In this document: positions 18,661 through 26,271 of the stretch, one piece after another
How the letters are laid out: every line of letters starts with the position of its first letter
Numbering within the stretch: position 1 is the first letter of the stretch
NCBI GenBank assembly: GCA_964419055.1
Contig: CAYQNU010000002.1
Span: forward strand, 62,001 to 126,000
Direction: 5' to 3'
Source of the DNA: CAYQNU01 sp964419055
GTDB lineage: Bacteria > Bacteroidota > Bacteroidia > Flavobacteriales_D > Parvicellaceae
DNA: 64,000 nucleotides
Made by a program: the position numbers and the translations under genes
The notes under the pieces: generated by a model
What the model saw: only the letters and a program-made list of their open reading frames with translations
Told to the model about the DNA's origin: nothing
Database searches by the model: none

Positions 18661-19516
18661 CATTCGATTCGTTAAAAATCGATTCATTTATAAAACTAAT
18701 TAAATTTCGAGTTATTTGATTGGTATAAACCTTTGTTTTATACTCACCTACCCACTGTAATCCTGCAACTGCATTGGTTAAAATAATTTCATCTGCAATG
18801 AGGAGGTTTTGAGGAGTAATAGAGCTTTCGTATACTTTAATTCTATTTTCCAATGCTGTATTGATAACTTTCATTCTCATTGTACCTCCAACACATCCAT
18901 CGGCTAAAGGTGGGGTGTATAAAACGCCATTACTAACTAGGATAATGTTTGATTTAGCCGCTTCAATTATTTGACCTTCATTATTAAGAATAAAACATTC
19001 GTCTAAACCATTTTTTTTAGCATAATTCATTGCCATGACATAAATTAGACCATTTGATGTTTTTAAATTCGATAAAATGTTTTTTGGTTTTTTAATATCT
19101 GGATAAATATTAAGCTTTAATCCTTCACTGTTGATTTTAAAGAAACTATTTTCCAATTGCTCCAATGTTAAAATCACATCAAAGGCATCTGTTTTGGAAA
19201 GATAAGTTCCACCACCCGAACGAAAAAAATGGAGTCTAACTTTAGCGGCATCATGAACCCCATTAACTTCTAACAATTTAAGAATGCTTTTAATCATTTT
19301 ATCACGAGTATACGATTCAATTCCTTGAAAACCCAACACCTTAGCTCCTGAAATCAAGCGGTCATAATGCGCTTCAACATTAAATGGTTTACCCTTTATG
19401 ATGCGTATGGTTTCAAACAAACCATCACCGTATCTAAACGATCTATTGTCAATGCTATTAGCAGTGATGTGATCTATTATGTTATCATTTATGAGTACCT
19501 TAAATTGTGATTGCAT
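18647..19516 (-). CDS. Class IV aminotransferase (PabC/IlvE-like)
   Basis: This 289-residue PLP enzyme starts with DNRSFRYGDGLFETIRI, characteristic of fold-type IV aminotransferases/lyases. The presumed PLP Lys follows in the next conserved region, and the product-side motifs are GLDECFILNNEGQIIEA and TPPLADGCVGGTMR. The sequence is closest in style to 4-amino-4-deoxychorismate lyase (folate branch), but a branched-chain or D-amino acid role is not excluded. It is third in a minus-strand unit with the rhomboid and PD40 genes. Confidence 0.83.
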   Translation of the reverse strand: MQSQFKVLINDNIIDHITANSIDNRSFRYGDGLFETIRIIKGKPFNVEAHYDRLISGAKVLGFQGIESYTRDKMIKSILKLLEVNGVHDAAKVRLHFFRSGGGTYLSKTDAFDVILTLEQLENSFFKINSEGLKLNIYPDIKKPKNILSNLKTSNGLIYVMAMNYAKKNGLDECFILNNEGQIIEAAKSNIILVSNGVLYTPPLADGCVGGTMRMKVINTALENRIKVYESSITPQNLLIADEIILTNAVAGLQWVGEYKTKVYTNQITRNLISFINESIFNESNVSSN

Positions 19517-19552
19517 AATTTAGCTGTAATTAGTTAGTTAAATTCAATAATT

Positions 19553-20164
19553 TCAGTTCAATAAACCTTTAATTTGGTAATAAAAGGAAACAAATAATTC
19601 AATATTAAACAAAGCAATAAAAACGAGCGAATAAACGGCACCAGCAATATGAGCATCGTGTGCAATCATGGTTCCTCCTCTTTTTGATTGGACGTATTCG
19701 AAAATAATATACAACACTCCAAATAATATGGAATAAATGGGAAATGGAAAGAACATAAGGGTTAGTTTGGAAAAGGGATCCATTACGATAAAATAAAACA
19801 ATACACATGTAACTGCGCCACTTGCTCCGACAGCCAAATAATTAGGGTCGTCAGAATATTTAATAAGGGAAGGTAGTGATGCTGCAGGCAATGCTGAAAC
19901 ATATAAAATTGGAAATAAATAGTGTTTGTCAATAGAAATAAAATGATCTTCAACTAAATTTCCAAATGAGTACAATACAAACATATTAAAAAATAAATGC
20001 ATATAATCGCCATGCACAAATCCGTGAGTGAAAAGTAGCCACCATCTTTTGTGATGCTTTACTGAATAAGCACTGAAAGTTAAATTATATTTTAGAGAAC
20101 GGTCATTAAATGCCGCTATAGAAACAATTACCGTAAGAATAATTATGACTAATGTATAACTCAT
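19553..20164 (-). CDS. Rhomboid family intramembrane serine protease
   Basis: This 203-residue, six-helix membrane protein has the catalytic Ser115 in AVGASGAVTC and His172 in HDAHIAGAVYSL. The supporting HLFFN motif (His56, Asn60) follows FTHGFVHGDYM. Rhomboids cut transmembrane segments within the bilayer; the substrate is unknown. It is 7 bp from the PD40 gene and 36 bp from the aminotransferase, so likely one transcript. Confidence 0.93.
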   Translation of the reverse strand: MSYTLVIIILTVIVSIAAFNDRSLKYNLTFSAYSVKHHKRWWLLFTHGFVHGDYMHLFFNMFVLYSFGNLVEDHFISIDKHYLFPILYVSALPAASLPSLIKYSDDPNYLAVGASGAVTCVLFYFIVMDPFSKLTLMFFPFPIYSILFGVLYIIFEYVQSKRGGTMIAHDAHIAGAVYSLVFIALFNIELFVSFYYQIKGLLN

Positions 20165-20171
20165 CCTATTC

Positions 20172-21722
20172 TTATTCGGTGGGCTTCATTTTTATATCAA
20201 AATCGATGAATGCTTTAAACGAAGTTTTGTCTAAAATTTCAATTTCATGATATTGTTCTTCATAACCAATAGCTCCAACAAACATATTGTATTTACCTGG
20301 AGGTAAAATGATAACAAAACGATTGGTCAATTGGTTAGGGATATAATCTCCAAATATTTCATCGGTTTCTTTATCCGTTATTTGAATGAAGACATCTTCG
20401 AATTTTTTATCATCACCGGGCGAAATAACTCCTGAAATTACGGAATACTTAGGTTCAATTTCATTGAAATTTACTCGATAAATATCTAAATCCCCAAAAC
20501 CACCTTTTCTAAGGGCTGAAACATATCCAAACTTTCCATCTTCTGAGATTCTGAAATTCATATTATCTTCAGGCGTATTAATGGGGTAACCTAAGTTTTG
20601 AACTCCCGTAAATTTTCTTTTTGTTTCGTCCCAATTAGCTTTAAAAATGTCATATCCACCCATACTCGCATGTCCTCGTGATGAAAAATAAAGTGTTTTT
20701 CCATCTGGAGCAATATTGGGAAAATCTTCATCAAATTCTGTGTTGATGGTAGGTCCTAAATTTTGAGGAGAACTCCAATCACCATTTGGTAATCGTTGAC
20801 ATAAATAAATGTCTACTCCGCCATATCCTCCTGGCCTGTCGCTAGCAAAATATAATCGATCATTATCTTCTGAGACACACGCTGCTATTTCGTGGTATTT
20901 GGAATTAATTTCTGTAGTTAACAATACAGGTGTTTTTATGGTGGCACCTTCTACCCCACTTAAATATAAATCACCAAACATATTAAAGTCTTCAAAATAA
21001 AATATGGCTTGATCTCCAGAGGCATTCAATCCAACCACTTCTTGCGAACCTGAATTTGTATTAATCGTTTCAGGCAAGGCTTGCGCTTTTTGAAATTGAC
21101 CACCTTTTTCATAAGAAACATAAATATTGGATGGATAAATTCCATTAGGTAGCACTTCAGATTTGCTTAAAGGGCGATTTGAATTAAAAATCACAAAGCC
21201 TTCATTAACCGGTATGAAAGGGTAATAATCAGCGTATTTTGAATTAATATTTGGTCCAAGATTAATAAAGGTAACATTTTTTGGAAATTTCATCAACTCT
21301 TTAGCATTCTCGCAATATTCAATTTGTTTGGTTACATTCAATCTATTTTCTTCTGATCCTTTGCCCGATTCATTGAATTTTTGATACGCAGCGATGGCTT
21401 CATTAAATTTATATCCAAAATGATAAGCCCTTCCTAACAAATAAAAAGCATCTGGGATAATTTTTGGATTTTTCACCATTTTTTCGAGGTACGGAATTGC
21501 TTTTGATTTGTCAATATTGGTATTTAAATAACAAACAGCAATGTTATAATTATATTCAATATTATCCGAATCACTTTTAATTAACTCTAAATATTCATCT
21601 AAAGCAGATTCAAAATTCCCGGCTTCAAAAAAAGTTAAAGCTTGTTTTCTATCTTGAGAAAAAGTGGTGAATGAAACGAGCATTCCGAAAATTAAAATAC
21701 TGAGGTACTTTTTATTATTCAT
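20172..21722 (-). CDS. TPR and PD40 repeat secreted protein
   Basis: From the ATG at 21722 the product is 516 residues. It has a signal peptide (YLSILIFGMLVSFTTFSQ), then TPR-like helices (residues 25-125: ALTFFEAGNFESALDEYLEL). PD40/WD40-like propeller blades follow (DNDRLYFASDRPGGYGGVDI and APDGKTLYFSSRGHASMGG). A carboxypeptidase-regulatory-like domain lies at the end. PorE, a T9SS component, has this order plus a C-terminal OmpA domain that is absent here. A TTG at 21731 is a less likely start. Confidence 0.8.
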   Translation of the reverse strand: MNNKKYLSILIFGMLVSFTTFSQDRKQALTFFEAGNFESALDEYLELIKSDSDNIEYNYNIAVCYLNTNIDKSKAIPYLEKMVKNPKIIPDAFYLLGRAYHFGYKFNEAIAAYQKFNESGKGSEENRLNVTKQIEYCENAKELMKFPKNVTFINLGPNINSKYADYYPFIPVNEGFVIFNSNRPLSKSEVLPNGIYPSNIYVSYEKGGQFQKAQALPETINTNSGSQEVVGLNASGDQAIFYFEDFNMFGDLYLSGVEGATIKTPVLLTTEINSKYHEIAACVSEDNDRLYFASDRPGGYGGVDIYLCQRLPNGDWSSPQNLGPTINTEFDEDFPNIAPDGKTLYFSSRGHASMGGYDIFKANWDETKRKFTGVQNLGYPINTPEDNMNFRISEDGKFGYVSALRKGGFGDLDIYRVNFNEIEPKYSVISGVISPGDDKKFEDVFIQITDKETDEIFGDYIPNQLTNRFVIILPPGKYNMFVGAIGYEEQYHEIEILDKTSFKAFIDFDIKMKPTE

Positions 21723-21746
21723 GTTAGGCAATTTATTTTGCGACTA

Positions 21747-21754
21747 CAAATATA
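21747..21754 (-). promoter_or_regulatory. -7 promoter element TATATTTG
   Basis: A full TAnnTTTG match on the minus strand, 25 bp before the ATG of the PD40 gene at 21722, at the head of the PD40-rhomboid-aminotransferase unit. Confidence 0.5.
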
Positions 21755-21879
21755 CTAAAATATGCAATTTATTTTAAGTCCATAGGCAATTATTGTGCAA
21801 AACTTTTTTTCATCAAAATTTAGATTCGGAAATATAAAATTAAATTTGCGTTCAAATTAGAAGTGAAAAAAAGTATTCA

Positions 21880-22440
21880 GTGGCAAAACAATCAGGATTT
21901 TTAAAAGAATTTTTCAAGGAACGTAAACAAACAGGTGCTGTAGCGCCTAGTTCTAAATACCTTATGCGTCATATGCTCAATCCAATTGATTTTGCCAAAG
22001 CAAAAGTAATTATTGAATTGGGGCCAGGAAATGGAGTTTTTACAAAAGGTTTATTAGAAAAAATGGCGCCAGATGCCTTATTGTTTTCTTTTGAGTTGAA
22101 TACTGCCTTTTATGAATTTATGAAAACCACCATCCAAGATAAACGGTTAATTTTAGTTAATGATAGTGCCGAAAAGATGAGCGAATATTTATTGCCTTAT
22201 CACATTTCTGAAGCAGACTATGTAGTTTCGTCTCTTCCTCTAGCCGTAATTCCTGACCCTATTAAAACCTCGATAATTGAAGTTTCACAGTCCATTTTGA
22301 AACCTGAAGGCAAATACATTCAATTTCAATATTCACTGAACGCTAAAAAGTTGCTGGAACGTAATTTCAAAAAAGTTAAAATAAACTTTACGGCTATCAA
22401 TATCCCACCAGCATTTATTTATACTTGTTCGAAGAATTAA
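21880..22440 (+). CDS. SAM-dependent methyltransferase (phospholipid N-methyltransferase-like)
   Basis: This 186-residue class I methyltransferase starts with GTG. The SAM-binding motif VIIELGPGNGVFTKGLL lies at about residues 45-61. Upstream is KQTGAVAPSSKYLMRHML, a stretch typical of bacterial phosphatidylethanolamine methyltransferase-like and KsgA-like proteins. SSLPLAVIP stands where those proteins have their motif IV. A TAAATTTG box (21841-21848) precedes it. The substrate is not certain. Confidence 0.78.
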   Translation: MAKQSGFLKEFFKERKQTGAVAPSSKYLMRHMLNPIDFAKAKVIIELGPGNGVFTKGLLEKMAPDALLFSFELNTAFYEFMKTTIQDKRLILVNDSAEKMSEYLLPYHISEADYVVSSLPLAVIPDPIKTSIIEVSQSILKPEGKYIQFQYSLNAKKLLERNFKKVKINFTAINIPPAFIYTCSKN

Positions 22441-22916
22441 TAAAGTGTATATCACTTTTATGAACTCCTATTAATAAATACCTACTTTTATCCAAGGAAG
22501 ATATTTCAAGAAAGGAACTAACTAAATTGCATTTTAATGATTTTCTATTTTTCTTTTGGCTTGAACCAAAAGAAACAAAAGTTCAAGACTGTAAAGAGTT
22601 CAATCAAAAATCAAAGTACATTACAGTCATTCCACCAAACTCGCAAACGCTGTTACCAATAATTTCTTTGGAAATTATTGACAGCTGAGCTCAAACAAGG
22701 TCTCATTACCTTCCATTCCACTTGATTTTTTAGATTAAACTCTTTAAGGTCGGGGGAGCCTATTAAATGGGTTTTCTATCAATTTATACAATAATTACAC
22801 TCTTAAATTTTTGATATCTAATTATGTTTTTCAATATATTTGTTTATATAGAATCGTAGAAAATTAATTTAAAACTAGAATACTTGTAAAATTACAGGCA
22901 ATAAAATAGTTATATT
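22441..22916. repeat. Structured intergenic element with nested inverted repeats
   Basis: This 476-bp gap holds no plausible gene. At 22550-22575 there is a perfect 10-bp hairpin (TTTCTTTTGG, loop CTTGAA, CCAAAAGAAA). At 22657-22680 there is a second perfect 10-bp hairpin (CAATAATTTC, TTTG, GAAATTATTG). The second sits inside a long imperfect inverted repeat whose arms are 22593-22616 and 22721-22745 (CTTTGATTTTTGATTGAACT against CTTGATTTTTTAGATTAAAC on opposite strands). The core 22541-22760 looks like a foldback or MITE-like element or a structured RNA. The flanks are plain AT-rich sequence. Confidence 0.6.
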
Positions 22917-24422
22917 TTAGGATTTCAGTTCATATTCCTGAATAAAATTAATAGCTAAATTCATAGCCTCGTGCATAATTATATCCTCTGCAACAAAAGG
23001 TACAAGTTGCCTAAAATCAGCATGTAAATGTTGGATAGTTTTTGAGGAATCTTTCACTTTTCTAAATTCTAATGCTTGAGCTGCCGTTAATAATTCAATA
23101 GCTAAAATTTTCTCTAAATTATCTATTATCTGAACACATTTAACCGCTGCATTTGCACCCATTGAAACGTGATCTTCCTGGCCTTGAGAAGAATCTATAG
23201 TATCTACACTTGACGGTGCACACATTTGTTTGTTTTTGCTAACAACTGCAGCACACGCATAATGAGAAATCATAAACCCACTGTTTAACCCTGATTTTTT
23301 CACTAAAAAAGAAGGTAAATCCCTAGTTCCACTTATTAATTTATACGTGCGTCTCTCACTTATACTTCCTAATTCAGCCATAGCAATACTTAAATAATCC
23401 AGGCCTAAAGCCAAGGGTTGTCCGTGAAAATTACCTGCCGACACAATTAAATCTTCCTCTGGAAAAATGGTTGGGTTATCAGTTACAGAATTAATTTCAA
23501 CTTCCAAGGTATTCGTAACAAAATGCAGTGTATCTTTTGATGCTCCATGCACTTGTGGTATGCATCTAAAAGAATAAGGATCTTGTACATTTACTTTTGG
23601 AGCTGTAATTAACTTACTCCCCTTCAAAATAGTGGCAATATTTTTTGCTGTTTCCAGCTGTCCTTTATGAGCTCTCACTTTATGAACTGCCGTTGCAAAA
23701 GGAGCCAATTGTCCATCAAAAGCTTCCAATGACATGGCTGCTATTAAATCTGCCCATTTACTCAATCTATGCGCTTTGATTAAAGCCCAAACACCGTGTG
23801 CAGACATGAATTGAGTTCCATTTAAAAGTGCTAAACCTTCTTTTGATTGCAAAACTATAGGGTTCCAACCAAGTTTTTGAAGAACTTCCATACTTTTCAT
23901 TCGCTGCCCATTATAATCAACGTAACCCATACCTAATAAAGGTAATGAAAGATGGGCTAATGGCGCTAAATCACCTGATGCTCCTAATGATCCCTCTTCA
24001 AATACTACCGGCAAAACATCATTATTATAAAAATCAATCAATCGTTGAACTGTTTCCAAACTAACCCCAGAATGACCATAGGAAAGACCTTGAATCTTAA
24101 GCAATAGCATAATTTTCACTATAGTTGGATTAACCTCCTCACCCATCCCACAAGCGTGTGATTTGACTAAATTTTCTTGCAACTGAGAAAGGTCATTGGG
24201 AGAGATTACCGTATTGCATAACGATCCGAAACCCGTATTAATGCCATAAAATACTTCCTTGCCAGATTTCATTTTATCATCAAGATAGGTACGACAAGCA
24301 ACAATTCTTTTTTTAGCATCTTCGGACAACGCTAAATGAGCGTTGCTTTGCAATATATAATTGACGTTTTCTATTGATAAATCTTCAATGGTAATTAGAA
24401 TTACCTCCTTTTTATTTGCCAT
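22917..24422 (-). CDS. hutH: Histidine ammonia-lyase
   Basis: This 501-residue enzyme deaminates histidine to urocanate. The MIO cofactor triad Ala-Ser-Gly lies at 148-150 in GSLGASGDLAPLAHL. The N-terminal FYGINTGFGSL supplies the catalytic Tyr. The late motif GQEDHVSMG, with Glu-Asp-His, is typical of histidine lyases rather than tyrosine/phenylalanine lyases, which read NQDIVSMG. No hutU, hutI or hutG is adjacent, so it appears detached from the rest of the pathway. Confidence 0.93.
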   Translation of the reverse strand: MANKKEVILITIEDLSIENVNYILQSNAHLALSEDAKKRIVACRTYLDDKMKSGKEVFYGINTGFGSLCNTVISPNDLSQLQENLVKSHACGMGEEVNPTIVKIMLLLKIQGLSYGHSGVSLETVQRLIDFYNNDVLPVVFEEGSLGASGDLAPLAHLSLPLLGMGYVDYNGQRMKSMEVLQKLGWNPIVLQSKEGLALLNGTQFMSAHGVWALIKAHRLSKWADLIAAMSLEAFDGQLAPFATAVHKVRAHKGQLETAKNIATILKGSKLITAPKVNVQDPYSFRCIPQVHGASKDTLHFVTNTLEVEINSVTDNPTIFPEEDLIVSAGNFHGQPLALGLDYLSIAMAELGSISERRTYKLISGTRDLPSFLVKKSGLNSGFMISHYACAAVVSKNKQMCAPSSVDTIDSSQGQEDHVSMGANAAVKCVQIIDNLEKILAIELLTAAQALEFRKVKDSSKTIQHLHADFRQLVPFVAEDIIMHEAMNLAINFIQEYELKS

Positions 24423-24425
24423 AAT

Positions 24426-24431
24426 CCTCCT
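24426..24431 (-). promoter_or_regulatory. Perfect Shine-Dalgarno sequence before hutH
   Basis: AGGAGG on the minus strand is followed by only three bases (ATT) before the ATG. I noticed no comparable site at the other starts I checked, and Bacteroidota rarely use this pairing. The spacing is shorter than the usual optimum. Confidence 0.6.
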
Positions 24432-24441
24432 ATCTCTACTA

Positions 24442-25497
24442 TTATTTAATCAATTTATAAGTGAATTGTGTATCATTCATTTGAATCGTAACCAAAAGAA
24501 CTCCTGAATTGAAATTATTGAAAGTAACTATATTTGATTGTTTGTCAAATGTATATTTCACCAATTTACCATTTAAATCATAACACATAACCGATTGAAT
24601 ATCAGAAATTTTATCACCCAATATTTGATATTGACCATCTATTAATGTTGGAATAACCTTAAATGATGTCGGTTCATTCTCAAAAACGGAAGAAGCGATA
24701 GCGGTAAGGTATTTTACTTGTGTAATTTGACCAGCATTACTTGTAGCGACCATTACGGGTGTATGATCTTCATTGGTCCACCATTCATAACGAATTTCAA
24801 CAGGTCTGTTTACTACAGTTCCGAAACTAAATTGATCGACAAAAACCGTATCCTTAATCAAGAGTGTGGTTTTAACACGCAAGGCATTTGGATATGTTTT
24901 TGAAGGAGTTGTAAGACTTCCCCAACCATCAACTTCGATGGTTCTATTAATATGAGACCCATAAGTGCCAAGGGTTGGAATGGTTGTTATGAAATACCCA
25001 ACAGATTGGTCAACATCTAAGTATTGCATTGGGAAATGATAAATTTTATCAATGGTATCATACCGCACGGAAGCAGGAAGAGTATTTATATTTGCACCGA
25101 AGCCTACAATTTCTAGAGACCCTGCATTTTTTTTATAAAAATCATAACGATTTTCGATAGTTATTTGGCCAAACCCATTAAAATCAGGAGCTTGAACGGC
25201 ATAATTTGCTTTATGTTGAGGATATAAAATGCTGTTATTAAAATATAATTGATACGCTAGAGGTGTGCTGGAAACAGAACTCATAGCCAATGTGTCATCG
25301 GTAGTGGCTGCGGTTTGAGAATAATCCCAAGTTTGATTGGCTCCTGTTTGAGAAAAATCTTCACCCATTAGGCCTGCATCAATGTAATATAAATAAACAT
25401 CGTCTGCTTGAGGCATATCAAATTGAGTGATTGAAATTTGGGCTATCGGTGACAAGCTAATCCCGAATAGTGTAAGAGCTACAATTGATTTTTTCAT
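24442..25497 (-). CDS. T9SS type A sorting domain protein, secreted, hypothetical
   Basis: This 351-residue protein has a signal peptide (MKKSIVALTLFGISLSPIAQ) and an all-beta body. Its C-terminal block of about 70 residues ends SVMCYDLNGKLVKYTFDK ... GVLLVTIQMNDTQFTYKLIK. That layout (a D-NGK turn, a G-x-x-x-V strand and a final basic -KLIK) is the type A C-terminal signal for type IX secretion. The body holds no enzyme motif I recognise. It ends 19 bp before hutH, but a functional link is not evident. Confidence 0.75.
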   Translation of the reverse strand: MKKSIVALTLFGISLSPIAQISITQFDMPQADDVYLYYIDAGLMGEDFSQTGANQTWDYSQTAATTDDTLAMSSVSSTPLAYQLYFNNSILYPQHKANYAVQAPDFNGFGQITIENRYDFYKKNAGSLEIVGFGANINTLPASVRYDTIDKIYHFPMQYLDVDQSVGYFITTIPTLGTYGSHINRTIEVDGWGSLTTPSKTYPNALRVKTTLLIKDTVFVDQFSFGTVVNRPVEIRYEWWTNEDHTPVMVATSNAGQITQVKYLTAIASSVFENEPTSFKVIPTLIDGQYQILGDKISDIQSVMCYDLNGKLVKYTFDKQSNIVTFNNFNSGVLLVTIQMNDTQFTYKLIK

Positions 25498-25581
25498 TTC
25501 TTGTGATAAATGTTATTTTTTATGAAGGAATTATTTAGTATTTTTGATGAAATATTTCTATTACTAATACGTTTAAGGCAT

Positions 25582-26223
25582 ATGTGGGTCAAAATTAGTT
25601 TTTTTTTCGTATCTATTTTCTTTGGGTTAATAAGTTTTGCTCAACGAGACAGTTCTTATTACAAAGATTTGATACAATTTAGTGGAATTGTGGTTTCACA
25701 GGATAGTGTTAACCCCGTTCCATTTGTTCACATTATCGACACTCGAAGACGCACAGGTACGGTTTCTGATTATTTTGGCTATTTTTCATTTGTGGCTCAA
25801 AAGGGTGATTCCATTCGTTTTTCTTCCATTGGATTCAAAACTAATTATTTTGTTATCCCCGACACGTTGACCTCTAATAAGTATTCATTGATACACATAA
25901 TGCAAGCAGATACTATTTTACTTAAAGAAATGGTTGTTTACCCTTGGCCTTCAAAAGAGCAGTTTGCTAAAGTATTTGTTAACACTGATATTCCAAATGA
26001 CGATTTAGCTCGAGCACAAAAAAACCTTAACCCACAAGCCATGTTTGCCTACGCTCAATCCATTCCTATGGATGGTAGCATGAATTACAATTGGCAAATG
26101 CAACAAGTCCAAAACAAATTGTACTATGCGGGGCAATTACCTCCAAATAATTTATTAAATCCCATTGCTTGGGCTAAGTTCATACAAGCTTGGAAAAATG
26201 GTGATTTTAAAAACGACAAGTAA
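25582..26223 (+). CDS. Carboxypeptidase-regulatory-like domain protein
   Basis: From the ATG at 25582 the product is 213 residues. It has a signal peptide (MWVKISFFFVSIFFGLISFA) and a CarboxypepD_reg-like beta sandwich (FSGIVVSQDSVNPVPFVHII, GTVSDYFGYFSFVAQKGD, IRFSSIGFKT). A Gln/Asn-rich tail of unknown function follows. A longer frame from 25510 would place 24 residues before the signal peptide. It lies directly upstream of a TonB-dependent receptor that begins with a domain of the same family, so the two may be co-expressed. Confidence 0.78.
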   Translation: MWVKISFFFVSIFFGLISFAQRDSSYYKDLIQFSGIVVSQDSVNPVPFVHIIDTRRRTGTVSDYFGYFSFVAQKGDSIRFSSIGFKTNYFVIPDTLTSNKYSLIHIMQADTILLKEMVVYPWPSKEQFAKVFVNTDIPNDDLARAQKNLNPQAMFAYAQSIPMDGSMNYNWQMQQVQNKLYYAGQLPPNNLLNPIAWAKFIQAWKNGDFKNDK

Positions 26224-26271
26224 TTCAATAAATTTAATTTATTTTCGTTTACCAAAAAAATGTTTGTCTAA

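Noticed and set aside
22441..22540. A short hairpin AAAGTG-TATAT-CACTTT just after the methyltransferase stop
   Set aside because: The stem is only 6 bp and the following sequence is not a T run; too weak to list as a terminator.
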